Positions 31,526 through 41,467 of a DNA stretch of 64,000 bases are shown here, in pieces. The position numbers were made by a program, and so were the translations under genes. The stretch covers positions 930,001-994,000 of the forward strand of contig NZ_JACZEP010000001.1 in the NCBI RefSeq assembly GCF_014863355.1, written 5' to 3'. The notes below the pieces were generated by a model that searched no databases, was not told the origin of the DNA, and saw only the letters and a program-made list of their open reading frames with translations. Numbering within the stretch: position 1 is the stretch's first letter; each line of letters begins with the position of its first letter. The DNA is from Aminobacter carboxidus (GTDB taxonomy: Bacteria; Pseudomonadota; Alphaproteobacteria; Rhizobiales; Rhizobiaceae).

Positions 31526-31557
31526 TCTTCCTCCCTGATACGCCGGACGGCGCGAAG

Positions 31558-32541
31558 TTACATTCCAATCACCAGCGCACCGCCGGTCATGCCGGCGCCC
31601 GCTGCCGAAAGCAGCAGCTTTTCGCCGCGCTGGAACGGGTCCGCCCGGTCCGCCAGCGAAAGCGAAAGCGGGATCGTCGCCGCCGACGAGTTGCCATAGT
31701 CGGCGATCGTCTTGACGATCCTGTCGTCGGCGATACCGAGCGACTTGCCGACGGCGTTGAAGATGCGGGCGTTGGCCTGGTGCGGCACGAAGCGGCTGAT
31801 ATCAGAAATATCAAGCCCCGCTGCGGCGAGCGCTTCCGTTGAGCAGCGGCTCATCATCTCGACTGCCTTGGCGAACACGGCGCGGCCATCAGCGATGGTC
31901 ATGCGCGTTTCGGCGATGTCGAGTTCGTCGGAGAAAGGCCGGTTGCTGCCGCCGGCCGGGATCTGGATCAGCCCGTAGCCCGCGCCGTCGGCATCGACCG
32001 AGGCGCCCAGAATGCCATGGCCGGGGTCGTCGGAAGGCTTGAGCACGACAGCCCCCGCAGCGTCGGCGAACAGCACCGCACTTGCGCGCTCGGCCGAGTT
32101 GATGCGGCGGCTGAGGATGTTCGCTGCGATGACGACTGCCGGCTTGTTGTGCAACCGCACGAAGCCATCGGCGAAGGTCAACGCATAGATGAAGCCTGCG
32201 CAGGCCCCGGCGAGATCGACGCCACCGGCTCGGTCGAGCCCAAGCTTGTGCGCTACCAGCGGCGCACTCGGCGGCAGGAGGTGGTCGGGTGTCGAGGTGG
32301 CGAGAAGCAGCAGGCCGACATCTTTTCGATCGATGCCGGCGGCCTCAAGCGCCATCTCCCCGGCCTTCGCGGCCAATCCCGACAGCGTGTCCTGAGGTTC
32401 GGCCCAGAAGCGCGATTGGATGCCGGTGCGACCCTCGATCCAGCCGGCGTCGAGGCCGAGGCTCACCTCGATCTCGGCGTTTTCCACCTTGCGGCCTGGT
32501 ACATGGTGGCCGAAGCCGGCGATGCGTGCCGTGCGGTTCAT
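31558..32541 (-). CDS. bioZ: Beta-ketoacyl-ACP synthase III-like pimelate-precursor synthase
   Basis: A 327-residue KAS III (FabH-like) thiolase-fold enzyme with the Cys-His-Asn triad C114 ([13 protein letters not shown]), H254 ([10 protein letters not shown]) and N284 ([11 protein letters not shown]). Its place directly after bioA, overlapping it by four bases, identifies it as BioZ, known from the Mesorhizobium loti bio operon. In Agrobacterium, BioZ condenses glutaryl-CoA with malonyl-ACP to start pimelate synthesis, replacing BioC/BioH. Housekeeping FabH is less likely because of the operon context. Confidence 0.9.
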   Translation of the reverse strand: MNRTARIAGFGHHVPGRKVENAEIEVSLGLDAGWIEGRTGIQSRFWAEPQDTLSGLAAKAGEMALEAAGIDRKDVGLLLLATSTPDHLLPPSAPLVAHKLGLDRAGGVDLAGACAGFIYALTFADGFVRLHNKPAVVIAANILSRRINSAERASAVLFADAAGAVVLKPSDDPGHGILGASVDADGAGYGLIQIPAGGSNRPFSDELDIAETRMTIADGRAVFAKAVEMMSRCSTEALAAAGLDISDISRFVPHQANARIFNAVGKSLGIADDRIVKTIADYGNSSAATIPLSLSLADRADPFQRGEKLLLSAAGAGMTGGALVIGM

Positions 32542-33803
32542 CCGCCGCCGCCGGCAAGTTCGGCGGCCTCGTCTACGGCGTCATAGAGCCGGTCGAGTTC
32601 GCCTGATGTCACGCAATAGGGCGGCAGCACGTAGATGACATTGCCGAGCGGCCTGACCAGCAGGTCGCGCTCGAGGAAGAAGGCGCGCAGTTTCGGCCCG
32701 ACCTCGGCGAGATAGCCTGCCTTGCCGACGCGCAGGTCAAGCGCCGAGATGGTGCCAGCCGTGCGCAGGTTTTCGAAACGCTCATCGTTTCTGAAGCGCG
32801 CGAGCTTGTCCGCCTGCATGCGCGACAGTGCCGCCACCCGCTCGGCCACCGGCTCGTCGCGCCAGAGCGCAACATTGGCAAGGGCCGCAGCACAGGCGAT
32901 GGGGTTCGCAGTGTACGAACTTGAATGGAAGAAGGTCTTGGCGCGGTCGGTGGAAAGATGCGCCTGGAAGATCGCCTCGGTGGCGAGCGTCGCCGCCAGC
33001 GGCATCGAGCCCCCGGTCAGGCCCTTGGAGGTGCACAGAATGTCGGGTGAAACGCCGGCCTGTTCGCAGGCGAACATGGTGCCGGTGCGGCCCCATCCGG
33101 TCATTACCTCGTCGGCGATCAAAAGCGTACCCGATCGCTCGGCGATTTGCTTGAGCTCGGTCAACCGCTGGGCTGGATACATCAGCATGCCGCCGGCACC
33201 GAGCACCAACGGCTCGACGATGAGGGCTGCTGCCTTGCCGTCGCGGGTCAATGCCTCGAAGCGGTCGAGCGTCTCCTGCTCGCGACCCGGCGCGGGGAAG
33301 GGGATGGTGTCGACCTCGAACAGCAGCGGATCGTAGGCGGCATTGAACACGCCGCGCGCGCCGACGCTCATCGTGCCGATGGTGTCGCCATGGTAGCTGT
33401 GCTCCATGACCACCAGCCGCGTGCGGGCATCGCCGTTGTTGCGGTGGAAGCCAAGTGCCATCTTCAGCGCCACCTCGACGCTGGTCGAGCCGCTGTCGGA
33501 ATAAAACACCCAGTCGAGTCCCGCAGGTGCCATTTCGACCAGGGCGGATGCTAGCTGCTCCGCCGGTTCGTGCGTCAGGCCGGCGAAGATCACCTGGTCT
33601 AGCGTTTCGGTGGCGTTGCGGATCGCTTCGACGATCTTCGGATGCCTGTGGCCGTGCGTGATGACCCACCACGACGAGATCGCATCAAGGATGCGCTTGC
33701 CGTCGGCCGTTTCGACATAGGCGCCCTCGGTGCGCGCAATCAGCGGCGCTGCAGGCTCGGTCGCGTGCTGGGTGAAGGGGTGCCAGACGGCGGAGCGGCT
33801 CAT
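32538..33803 (-). CDS. bioA: Adenosylmethionine-8-amino-7-oxononanoate aminotransferase
   Basis: PLP enzyme converting KAPA to DAPA with SAM as amino donor; 421 residues. The start [25 protein letters not shown] is diagnostic of Bio[36 protein letters not shown] and the PLP-lysine region [18 protein letters not shown] are intact, as is [18 protein letters not shown] 33803 overlaps the bioD stop by four bases. Confidence 0.95.
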   Translation of the reverse strand: MSRSAVWHPFTQHATEPAAPLIARTEGAYVETADGKRILDAISSWWVITHGHRHPKIVEAIRNATETLDQVIFAGLTHEPAEQLASALVEMAPAGLDWVFYSDSGSTSVEVALKMALGFHRNNGDARTRLVVMEHSYHGDTIGTMSVGARGVFNAAYDPLLFEVDTIPFPAPGREQETLDRFEALTRDGKAAALIVEPLVLGAGGMLMYPAQRLTELKQIAERSGTLLIADEVMTGWGRTGTMFACEQAGVSPDILCTSKGLTGGSMPLAATLATEAIFQAHLSTDRAKTFFHSSSYTANPIACAAALANVALWRDEPVAERVAALSRMQADKLARFRNDERFENLRTAGTISALDLRVGKAGYLAEVGPKLRAFFLERDLLVRPLGNVIYVLPPYCVTSGELDRLYDAVDEAAELAGGGG

Positions 33804-34465
33804 GTCTTGGTCTCGAAGAACTGGGCCTCCAGGAAGTCGGCCGCATTGAAGTTCGCCCGCATGGCTTCGGCTAATGCCTGCGGCGTCAGCGGGTCGAGGC
33901 GCGGCAGGCGGCCGAGTACGCGCACGTTGCCCATCTCGGCGATGGTGCGCTGGGTATCGGCCATCTCGTCGCCGATGAAGGCCACGCCCAGCAGCGGGAC
34001 CGAACGGCTGCGCAGCGCCTCGATGGACAAGAGCGTGTGGTTGATCGTGCCGAGGCCGGTGCGGGCGCAGAGCACCACGGGGGCTGCCCAGCGTGCGAAG
34101 ACGTCGATGTAGAGCGCGCGCCGGTTGACCGGTACCATCAGTCCGCCGGCACCTTCGATGACAAGCGGCCGTTCGGTGGCCGGCAAGGCCAGCGCCTCGG
34201 CATCGATCTCGACGCCGTCGAGTTCGGCGGCGCGATGCGGCGACAGCAGCTCCTTCAGCCGCCATGTCTCTGGCAGGACGCGCTCTGGCGACAGCGTGGC
34301 GAGCCGCGTGACGATCTCGCTGTCGGTCTCCTCCTCGATGCCCGATTGCACCGGCTTCCAGTAGATGCCGTCCAGCAGGGCGGTGAGACCAGCCGCGAAC
34401 GCGGTCTTGCCGATGCCGGTGTCTGTGCCGGTCACCACAATCTTGGCCGGTGTCTGTGCCATCAT
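33800..34465 (-). CDS. bioD: Dethiobiotin synthetase
   Basis: ATP-dependent carboxylation and ring closure of DAPA to dethiobiotin; 221 residues. P-loop [30 protein letters not shown] and [13 protein letters not shown] are the standard blocks. Two ATGs in a row (34465 and 34462) overlap the bioF stop; the first has GAGGA nine bases upstream. Confidence 0.95.
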   Translation of the reverse strand: MMAQTPAKIVVTGTDTGIGKTAFAAGLTALLDGIYWKPVQSGIEEETDSEIVTRLATLSPERVLPETWRLKELLSPHRAAELDGVEIDAEALALPATERPLVIEGAGGLMVPVNRRALYIDVFARWAAPVVLCARTGLGTINHTLLSIEALRSRSVPLLGVAFIGDEMADTQRTIAEMGNVRVLGRLPRLDPLTPQALAEAMRANFNAADFLEAQFFETKT

Positions 34466-35598
34466 CCGGAGCATTCCTCGGCAAGCGCTGCAAACAGCGC
34501 CGAAACATCGTCTTCGCCGACTTTGAGCGTCAGCGATATCCTGAGCCGCGCCGTGCCTTCGGGCACGGTCGGCGGGCGGATGCCGCGCACATCGAAGCCG
34601 CGCGCCTGCAGCGCTTCGGCCAAAGCCATGGCGCGCGCATTGTCGCCGACGACGATGGGCAAGATCTGCGATCCGCTCGGCGGAAAGCCCAGTGCCGAAG
34701 CCTTTTCGCCCGCCAGCGCCACCAGCCTCGCCAACTGTTCGCGGCGTTCCGGCTCGTCGGTGACAATGTCGAGCGCAGCCGCAGCCGCAACCGCCATCAG
34801 CGGCGACGGCGCCGTGGCATAGATGAAGGGCCGGCAGCGGTTGACGAGGTAATCGCACAGCACGGCTGGCGCGGTGATTAGGGCGCCGGAGGCGCCAAGG
34901 GCCTTGCCGCAGGTGTGCAGCACAACGACATTGTCGCGGCCTTCGAGGTGATGCGCCAGCCCACGGCCGTCGGGGCCGTATACACCTGTCGCATGCGCCT
35001 CGTCGACGAACAGAAAAGCCTCGTGCCGGTCGGCCACTTCTGCCAGAGCGTCCAGCGGGGCGCGGTCGCCATCCATGCTGTAGAGGCTTTCGGCAACGAT
35101 CCACGCGCGGCCGGCGCCGCCATTGGCGCGCCAGGCCTTGATGGCGTGGTCGATGGCGTCGGCGTCGTTGTGCCTGGTTTCCACCACCGCGGCGCGGCCG
35201 GCGCGCGCGCCTTCATGGGCGCTGGCGTGGATGAGATCGTCGAGCACGACCAAATCGCCTTTCTGGGGCAGGGTGGTGAGCACGGCGAAGTTGGCGACAT
35301 AACCGCCGCCGAAGAACAGGGCACGTTCGGTGCCAAAGAAGCTGGCGGCTTTTGCTTCCAGTGCCTCATGCTCGGGGTCGTTGCCGCGCAACAGGCGCGA
35401 GCCGGTGGCACCGACTGGCGTGCCATTGGCGAGTGCCGCAGCAACCGCATCGGCGAGGCGCTTGTTGCCCGCCAGTCCGAGATAGTCGTTGGAAGCGAAG
35501 TCGAGCCCAGCGCGGCTGCTCAGCAAACGCAGCCGGCTCTTGCGGGCCAGCCCGCGAAGGCTGGCCTCGTAGCGGTCGAGCAAAGCCCGCTCGCTCAC
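34462..35598 (-). CDS. bioF: 8-amino-7-oxononanoate synthase
   Basis: PLP enzyme condensing pimeloyl thioester with alanine; 378 residues. [62 protein letters not shown] and the PLP Lys in [15 protein letters not shown] are all present. It begins with GTG at 35598, overlapping the bioB stop by one base; no better ATG exists in frame. Confidence 0.94.
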   Translation of the reverse strand: MSERALLDRYEASLRGLARKSRLRLLSSRAGLDFASNDYLGLAGNKRLADAVAAALANGTPVGATGSRLLRGNDPEHEALEAKAASFFGTERALFFGGGYVANFAVLTTLPQKGDLVVLDDLIHASAHEGARAGRAAVVETRHNDADAIDHAIKAWRANGGAGRAWIVAESLYSMDGDRAPLDALAEVADRHEAFLFVDEAHATGVYGPDGRGLAHHLEGRDNVVVLHTCGKALGASGALITAPAVLCDYLVNRCRPFIYATAPSPLMAVAAAAALDIVTDEPERREQLARLVALAGEKASALGFPPSGSQILPIVVGDNARAMALAEALQARGFDVRGIRPPTVPEGTARLRISLTLKVGEDDVSALFAALAEECSG

Positions 35599-36593
35599 TA
35601 CTCGCCGCGCTCCATCGGCTGGATGCCAAGGCGGCGGAACAGAGCGCTGTCCTTGTCTTCGCCGGGGTTTTCGGCGGTCAAAAGCGTGTCGCCGACGAAA
35701 ATCGAGTTGGCGCCGGCGAAGAAGCATAGCGCCTGCATCTCGTCGCTCATCGCCGTGCGGCCAGCCGACAGGCGCACATGCGACTTCGGCATCATGATAC
35801 GGGCAAGGGCGATGGTGCGGACGAACTCGATCGGCTCGATCGGATCGGCCTCGCCCAGGGGGGTGCCTTCGATCGGGATCAGCATGTTGATCGGCACACT
35901 GTCGGGATGCTCGGGCAGGTTTGCCAGCGTCACCAGCATGTCGACGCGGTCGGCCTTCTCCTCGCCCATGCCGACGATGCCGCCGCAGCAGACCTTGATG
36001 CCACTGTCGCGGACATTGGCGAGCGTATCCAGCCGGTCGGCGAAGGTGCGGGTGGTGATGATCTCGTTGTAGTAGCGCTCGGAGGTGTCGATGTTGTGGT
36101 TGTAGTAGTCGAGACCGGCCTCTTTCAGGCGTTGCGCCTGACCGAGATCGAGCATGCCGAGCGTCATGCAGGTCTCCATGCCGAGATCCTTGACGCCCTC
36201 GATCATGGCGACGACTGCATCCATGTCGCGCTCCTTGGGGCTGCGCCAGGCAGCGCCCATGCAATAGCGGGTGGCGCCGGCGTCCTTCGCCTTCTTGGCT
36301 TCGGCCAGAACGCGCTGCACTTCCATCAGCTTGGAGGCCTTGAGGCCGGATTCATGCCGCGATGACTGGCTGCAATAGCCGCAATCCTCGGGGCAGCCGC
36401 CTGTTTTAATCGACAGCAACCGGCTGAGCTGGACGCGATTGGGGTCGAAATTCTCGCGGTGAATGGTCTGAGCCCGAAACAGCAGGTCGTTGAAGGGCGA
36501 ATCGTAGATCGCCTGGGCTTCTGCGCGGCTCCACTGCGGCAGCGCGCCATTGATCCCAGTTGCGGCTGCGTTCAGGTGCAAATCGGCGTTCAT
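35598..36593 (-). CDS. bioB: Biotin synthase
   Basis: Radical SAM enzyme inserting sulfur into dethiobiotin; 331 residues. The SAM cluster cysteines are C67, C71 and C74 ([12 protein letters not shown]). [21 protein letters not shown] and the late [28 protein letters not shown] with the [2Fe-2S] ligand region are conserved. ATG 36593 with GGAGAGCGC directly upstream; the longer frame to 36683 would enter the nadC spacer. It is the first bio gene, 61 bases after nadC. Confidence 0.96.
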   Translation of the reverse strand: MNADLHLNAAATGINGALPQWSRAEAQAIYDSPFNDLLFRAQTIHRENFDPNRVQLSRLLSIKTGGCPEDCGYCSQSSRHESGLKASKLMEVQRVLAEAKKAKDAGATRYCMGAAWRSPKERDMDAVVAMIEGVKDLGMETCMTLGMLDLGQAQRLKEAGLDYYNHNIDTSERYYNEIITTRTFADRLDTLANVRDSGIKVCCGGIVGMGEEKADRVDMLVTLANLPEHPDSVPINMLIPIEGTPLGEADPIEPIEFVRTIALARIMMPKSHVRLSAGRTAMSDEMQALCFFAGANSIFVGDTLLTAENPGEDKDSALFRRLGIQPMERGE

Positions 36594-36654
36594 GCGCTCT
36601 CCATTGCCAAGACGTGTCCTTGCCATCCCACTCGGGGCGGGACCATTGCCCCGG

Positions 36655-37506
36655 TCAGGGGGCTGTGTCCAGTCCAATATCAAGGATCGGCGCGCTGTGC
36701 GTCAGCCAGCCGACCGAAATCAAGTCGACACCGCTGGCGGCGATCGCGGGGGCGGTCGCGGGGTTTACCCGGCCCGAAGCCTCGGTGATGGCGCGCCCGC
36801 CGACCATCCGGACTGCCTCGGCCAACATGTCAGGGGTCATGTTGTCGAGCAGCACGGCGTCGACTCCGAGCCCCAGTGCCTCGGCAAGTTGCTCCAGCGT
36901 GTCGACCTCGACCTCGATCTTCACCATGTGGCCGACATTGGCTTTGGCGCGCTCGATGGCCGGGCGAACACCGCCTGCAATGGCGATGTGGTTGTCCTTG
37001 ATCAGCACAGCGTCGTCGAGGCCGAAGCGGTGGTTGGAGCCGCCGCCGCAGCGCACGGCATATTTCTCCAGCGCGCGCAGGCCGGGCGTAGTCTTGCGTG
37101 TGCAAACGATTTGCGCCTTGTGGCCGGCGACGGCATCGACGATCCCCGCTGTCGCAGTGGCGATGCCGCTGAGATGGGACAGGAAATTGAGCGCAACGCG
37201 TTCGCCAGTCAGCAGGCTGCGCGCCGGGCCGCTGAGCCTGGCGATGATGTCGCCGGCAGCGAGCCGGCCGCCATCCGGTTTCATGACCGTCATCTCGATT
37301 GAAGGGTCTATCAGCCGGAAGGCCAGGGCTGCGAGGTCGAGCCCGGCCACGACACCCGCCTGACGCGCTGCCAGCACCACCGCCGCCTGATGACCCGCCG
37401 GTACGATGGCGTCCGTGGTGATGTCGCCGGCGCGGCCGAGATCTTCGAGCAAGGCAGCGCGAACCAGCGGCTCGATCATGATCTGCGGCAAGGGCGAAAG
37501 GTTCAT
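36655..37506 (-). CDS. nadC: Nicotinate-nucleotide pyrophosphorylase (quinolinate phosphoribosyltransferase)
   Basis: Converts quinolinate and PRPP to nicotinate mononucleotide, CO2 and PPi; 283 residues. [75 protein letters not shown] and [10 protein letters not shown] are the PRPP and carboxylate binding blocks. Two consecutive ATGs (37509, 37506) overlap the nadB stop; the second is better placed behind GGAG. Confidence 0.95.
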   Translation of the reverse strand: MNLSPLPQIMIEPLVRAALLEDLGRAGDITTDAIVPAGHQAAVVLAARQAGVVAGLDLAALAFRLIDPSIEMTVMKPDGGRLAAGDIIARLSGPARSLLTGERVALNFLSHLSGIATATAGIVDAVAGHKAQIVCTRKTTPGLRALEKYAVRCGGGSNHRFGLDDAVLIKDNHIAIAGGVRPAIERAKANVGHMVKIEVEVDTLEQLAEALGLGVDAVLLDNMTPDMLAEAVRMVGGRAITEASGRVNPATAPAIAASGVDLISVGWLTHSAPILDIGLDTAP

Positions 37507-39044
37507 CATGCGCTCCGGGCGATAGGCGAGGTGTCTAGCGAGGCCGCGGCCTGCAGTGCCGCGTCGAGTGTGATGCGCGACCGGCGCGCGACCCCGCTTC
37601 GCAGGGGGAAGTCGCTGCGGCAATGGGCGCCGCGGCTTTCCTCGCGGCCAAGCGCCGAAACGGCCATCATCAGCGCTACCGCAGCCGGATCGGCGGCGGG
37701 CGAATTGCCGCTGGCAATCGGAAGCAGTGCTGTCGCCGCCGCGCGCAGGCCTGTGCCCTCGCGCAGAACGCCCAATGAGGAGGAGACAATGTCGCATGCT
37801 TCGCGGGGATCGGGGCGCGTGGGCGCCTGTGGTAAGGCGCTTACCGTGCGGTTCGCCTCAGGGGAGGCGGCGACGCTTCTTGCCACCCAACTGGCCATGA
37901 CAACGGCTTCGGTCAGGGAGTTGCTGGCAAGCCGGTTGGCGCCGTGCAACCCGGTCGAGGCGACTTCGCCGCAAGCCCACAGGCCCGGCACGGTGCTGCG
38001 GCCTTCGAGGTCAACAGCCACGCCGCCCATATGATAGTGCGCGGCGGGGCGTACCGGAATCGGGTCGCGCGCAGGGTCGATGCCCGCCTCGTTGCAGTAG
38101 CCAGCAATCGTCGGAAAGCGCTCGGCGAAGCTTTTGCCCAGGCACGTCCGTGCGTCGAGAAACACCCTGTGGCCGCGGGCGAGATGGCGATAGACGCCAC
38201 GTGCAACCGCATCGCGAGTGCCAAGTTCGGCGCCCGGCAGGTCGGCGAGGAAGCGCTTGCCCGTCTCGTCGATCAGTACCGCGCCTTCGCCGCGTACCGC
38301 CTCGCTGACCAGCCGCATCGGCCGCAGCAGGCCGTCGAGCGCGGTCGGGTGGAACTGGATGAATTCGAGATCGGCAAATGCCGCACCGACGCGCGCCGCG
38401 AGTGCCAGGCCCTGGCCAAAGCAGCCGAGCGGGTTCGTCGTGTCGCGGAACAGTCCGCCGACACCGCCCGAGGCGAGCACGACGCGGCTGGTGGCAAACG
38501 CCATGATGCCGGAGCTGCCTGCGGCGAGCACACCGGTGATCGCACCGTTTTCGACGAGCAGCTGGCGTGCAGCGAAGCCTTCGACAATCGTGATCGACGC
38601 CGTGTTCCGTACGGCGGTTACGAGCGCGCGCATCAGTTCGCGCCCGGTCGCAGCACCTGCGGCATGCACGATGCGTCTGCGGGCATGGGCAGCCTCGAGC
38701 CCGAGCGACAAGGCACGGCTGGCATCACGGTCGAAGGCGACGCCCAGCTCCGCGAGCCTCTCGATGGCCACTGGCGCCGCCCCGACGATGCGCCGGACGA
38801 CTGTTTCGTCGCATAGGCCGTCGCCGGCAGCCAGCGTGTCGGCAAGATGCAGTTCGGGCGAGTCGTCGCTGCCGATCGCCGCCGCGAGCCCGCCTTGCGC
38901 AATGGAGCTCGATGCTTCACCGCCCAGAGGGGCCGCCGACAGCAGTATGACCGGCTCGGGTGCCAGTTCGAGCGCCGTCATCAAGCCGGCCAGCCCGCCG
39001 CCGATGACGACCGGTCGGCCAGCCAGGCGAACGATGTCGTTCAT
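37506..39044 (-). CDS. nadB: L-aspartate oxidase
   Basis: FAD enzyme oxidising aspartate to iminoaspartate for quinolinate synthase; 512 residues, slightly shorter than E. coli Nad[18 protein letters not shown] binds [39 protein letters not shown] is the hallmark segment, and [51 protein letters not shown] carry active-site residues. Start ATG 39044, overlapping the nadA stop by four bases. Confidence 0.95.
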   Translation of the reverse strand: MNDIVRLAGRPVVIGGGLAGLMTALELAPEPVILLSAAPLGGEASSSIAQGGLAAAIGSDDSPELHLADTLAAGDGLCDETVVRRIVGAAPVAIERLAELGVAFDRDASRALSLGLEAAHARRRIVHAAGAATGRELMRALVTAVRNTASITIVEGFAARQLLVENGAITGVLAAGSSGIMAFATSRVVLASGGVGGLFRDTTNPLGCFGQGLALAARVGAAFADLEFIQFHPTALDGLLRPMRLVSEAVRGEGAVLIDETGKRFLADLPGAELGTRDAVARGVYRHLARGHRVFLDARTCLGKSFAERFPTIAGYCNEAGIDPARDPIPVRPAAHYHMGGVAVDLEGRSTVPGLWACGEVASTGLHGANRLASNSLTEAVVMASWVARSVAASPEANRTVSALPQAPTRPDPREACDIVSSSLGVLREGTGLRAAATALLPIASGNSPAADPAAVALMMAVSALGREESRGAHCRSDFPLRSGVARRSRITLDAALQAAASLDTSPIARSA

Positions 39045-40015
39045 ACCGCGAGCATCCGCTCGACGGCGAGGCGGGCGCGGGCGGCGATAGCGGGATCGAT
39101 GGTCACGGCATGGCGGTTGTGCTCGAGTGCCGCGCGGATATTGCCGAGCGTGATCAGCTTCATGTGCGGGCACAGATTGCACGGCCGGATGAATTCGACG
39201 TCGGGATGGTCGACCGCAACGTTGTCGCTCATCGAGCATTCGGTCACCAAGACGACGCGAGCCGGCTTCTCGCGGCCGACATAGTCGGACATCGCGGCTG
39301 TCGAGCCGGCGAAGTCGGATTCCGCAACGACCTCGGGCGGGCATTCCGGGTGAGCCAGCACGGTAACGCCAGGATGGGCGGCGCGCATCTCGCGGATGTC
39401 CTCTGGCGTGAAGCGCTCATGCACCTCGCAATGGCCTTTCCAGGCGATGATCTCGACATCGGTCTGGGCAGCGATGTTTTGTGCCAGATATTCATCCGGC
39501 AGCATCAGCACGCGCGGCACGCCGAGCGATTCCACGACCGCCTTGGCATTGCCCGAGGTGCAGCAAATGTCCGATTCCGCCTTCACCGCGGCCGAGGTGT
39601 TGACGTAAGTGACGACGGGCACGCCGGGATAGCGCTGGCGCAGCAGTCGAATGTCCTCGGGCGTGATCGAATCGGCCAGCGAGCAGCCGGCGCCCATGTC
39701 GGGGATCAGCACCGTCTTGGACGGGTTCAGCAGCTTGGCCGTCTCGGCCATGAAATGCACGCCGGCGAGCACGATCACGTCGGCCTCGACCTCCATCGCC
39801 TTGCGGGCGAGTGCCAGGCTGTCGCCGACGATATCGGCGACGCAGTGGAAGATCTCCGGGGTCTGGTAGTTATGGGCCAGGATGACGGCGTTGCGCTCGC
39901 GCTTAAGCCTCAAGATGGCATCGATGTCTTCGGAAAAGACCGGCCACTCTATGGCGGGAATGACGCGTTGGACGCGGTCATAGAGTGAGGCGGCGGAGAG
40001 GGTCATTCCAGACAT
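39041..40015 (-). CDS. nadA: Quinolinate synthase
   Basis: [4Fe-4S] enzyme condensing iminoaspartate with dihydroxyacetone phosphate; 324 residues. [40 protein letters not shown], and cysteines in [23 protein letters not shown] and [14 protein letters not shown] are typical. I place the start at ATG 40015 (MSGMTLS) because AAGGA is seven bases upstream and the region beyond is the operator-promoter. First gene of nadABC. Confidence 0.95.
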   Translation of the reverse strand: MSGMTLSAASLYDRVQRVIPAIEWPVFSEDIDAILRLKRERNAVILAHNYQTPEIFHCVADIVGDSLALARKAMEVEADVIVLAGVHFMAETAKLLNPSKTVLIPDMGAGCSLADSITPEDIRLLRQRYPGVPVVTYVNTSAAVKAESDICCTSGNAKAVVESLGVPRVLMLPDEYLAQNIAAQTDVEIIAWKGHCEVHERFTPEDIREMRAAHPGVTVLAHPECPPEVVAESDFAGSTAAMSDYVGREKPARVVLVTECSMSDNVAVDHPDVEFIRPCNLCPHMKLITLGNIRAALEHNRHAVTIDPAIAARARLAVERMLAV

Positions 40016-40028
40016 TTTGCCATCCTTA

Positions 40029-40049
40029 TTATGCTCGAACTGAGTATAA
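40029..40049. promoter_or_regulatory. NrtR-like operator 1 upstream of nadA
   Basis: Imperfect palindrome TTATGCTC-N5-GAGTATAA in the 84-base gap between nrtR and nadA, nested within a perfect outer repeat CCTTATTAT / ATAATAAGG. It touches the nadA ribosome site. Assigned to NrtR because the regulator gene is adjacent and a second site with the same half-site pattern follows. Confidence 0.72.
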
Positions 40050-40056
40050 TAAGGAC

Positions 40057-40077
40057 ATATGCTTAGCATGAGCATAA
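40057..40077. promoter_or_regulatory. NrtR-like operator 2 upstream of nadA
   Basis: TATGCT-N7-AGCATA core, the same half-sites and spacing as operator 1 (TATGCT-N7-AGTATA), with centres 28 bases apart. It lies immediately downstream of a TTGACA -35 element and covers the -10 region, fitting repression of nadABC. Confidence 0.72.
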
Positions 40078-40087
40078 GCTCTGTCAA
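40059..40087 (-). promoter_or_regulatory. Probable nadA promoter
   Basis: On the minus strand a perfect TTGACA (40082-40087) is followed after 17 bases by AAGCAT (40059-40064), a weak -10. The spacer and -10 overlap operator 2. The -10 assignment is tentative. Confidence 0.5.
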
Positions 40088-40099
40088 GCGCGATTTCGC

Positions 40100-41038
40100 T
40101 TATTTGGTTCCGGCGACCTGACGTTCGTCGAGCACGGCGTGGCGGAAGCGGAACAGTTTTGCTGGGCGTCCGCCCGTGTCGGCGCTCATTTCCCCGGTTT
40201 CCTCGACCAGATCCTGCTGCTCGATGAGGCGGCGGAAATTCTGTTTGTGCACAGTCACGCCGGCCAGTGCTTCGACCGCGCGCTGCAGCTGCAACAGCGT
40301 GAAGGCTGGCGGCATCAGCTCGAACACGACCGGGCGATACTTGATCTTGGTCCGCAGGCGGCCGATGCCGGTGGCCAGGATCCGCCTGTGGTCGCCGGTC
40401 ATAGTCCTGCCGGGCACGGCCGAACTGCCGGTCCCGGCTTTTGCGCGAACCGCTTCTTCGACCATTCCTGCCTCGAAAAGCAGCTCGTAGCGCTGCAGCA
40501 CCAGCTCTTCATTCCAGTGCCGGTCGTCGAAGCCGAAAGCGCTGGCGGCGCGGCGCAGCCGGTTCTGCCGCTTGTCTTGTTGTTCGTCGGCCCACTGGCA
40601 CAGGCGCGGCACGATGATGTCGTCGATGATTGCCGGCGCGCCTGCGCGATGGTCCTCCCAGGGGAAGAATTCGTACCAGTTGCGCCAACTGCCTGGTGGT
40701 GTGCGATGCGAGGGCTCCTCGCGCGTCAGCCCGAGATAGCTGATCGAAATCACCCGGCGGGCGGCTTCCTCCATGCTGCGGTCGCGGTCGGCAAAGGTGT
40801 AGAGCTGCTCGATGTAGCCCAGCGGGTGGCCGGTCTGCTGTTCGACCCAGTCGCGCAAGCCCGATTGCAACGAACGGTGACCAAGCGCGAACGGGCCTGA
40901 GGGCAGGGTGGTGCCGTCCTTGACCGTCAGGACAACCGGGTTGCCGTTGGGGGCTGCGACGAGCACAGCGATCAGATCCGCGCTGATTGCGCGACGCTCC
41001 GCTGCGCCTTCCGTGTCTGCCCCTGATGTCTTCAGCAT
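40100..41038 (-). CDS. nrtR: NrtR-type Nudix transcriptional regulator of NAD synthesis
   Basis: A 312-residue fusion of an N-terminal Nudix-like domain (LIAVLVAAPNGNPVVLTVKD... RVISISYLGLTREE) and a C-terminal winged helix (VVFELMPPAFTLLQLQRAVEALAGVTVHKQNFRRLIEQQDLVEETG), the layout of NrtR, which represses NAD genes and is released by ADP-ribose. The canonical Nudix box is not intact, as in other NrtR proteins. It is encoded directly upstream of nadABC in the same direction, with two matching palindromes between. ATG 41038 with AAGGG upstream. Confidence 0.88.
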   Translation of the reverse strand: MLKTSGADTEGAAERRAISADLIAVLVAAPNGNPVVLTVKDGTTLPSGPFALGHRSLQSGLRDWVEQQTGHPLGYIEQLYTFADRDRSMEEAARRVISISYLGLTREEPSHRTPPGSWRNWYEFFPWEDHRAGAPAIIDDIIVPRLCQWADEQQDKRQNRLRRAASAFGFDDRHWNEELVLQRYELLFEAGMVEEAVRAKAGTGSSAVPGRTMTGDHRRILATGIGRLRTKIKYRPVVFELMPPAFTLLQLQRAVEALAGVTVHKQNFRRLIEQQDLVEETGEMSADTGGRPAKLFRFRHAVLDERQVAGTK

Positions 41039-41467
41039 CTTGCCCTTCGTCGATTTCCGGCTGCAATCGGAAAGCCAGATGGATCAAAGGTCAACACCCA
41101 ATCGCCTGCCGCCGACCGTCATCACATCAAGTGTTTGATGGTTATTGGCCTGCAAAGCCAAGAAAATCCACATGCCGAAGGGGATTACCGCGTGACGATG
41201 GGTAAAGCTGTCTCGCCGGGCTGGCAAGAATGGGCGGACGCGCGTGTGGGGAAATGCTGAACAGCCCCGGAAGCAGCATCGATACCAAGGGCATCGCTTT
41301 GCTTGACCGAGAGGTCTTCTACGTCGGCAGCCACGCTGCAACTGCCTGAAGCCAGTCGCCCGGAGGAGTGGCTGGCCACTGCTGCCGGGGGCTGCGGGCC
41401 CCTCGCGCATCCTGGTCAAGTACGCGTCCCGGGACCGCCCGCCCGAGACGCGTGTCTCCTTTGGTTC
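41039..41467. other. Intergenic region upstream of nrtR
   Basis: 429 bases between the start of nrtR and the stop of the upstream binding-protein gene. Only a 6-base-arm palindrome CATCAA-N4-TTGATG (41125-41140) stands out, within reach of the nrtR promoter. Small frames (for example a 20-codon one near 41200) are not convincing as genes. Confidence 0.5.

Noticed and set aside
41039-41467. Small protein gene (about 20 codons near 41200)
   Set aside because: Too short, no clear ribosome site and no recognisable sequence; indistinguishable from chance.
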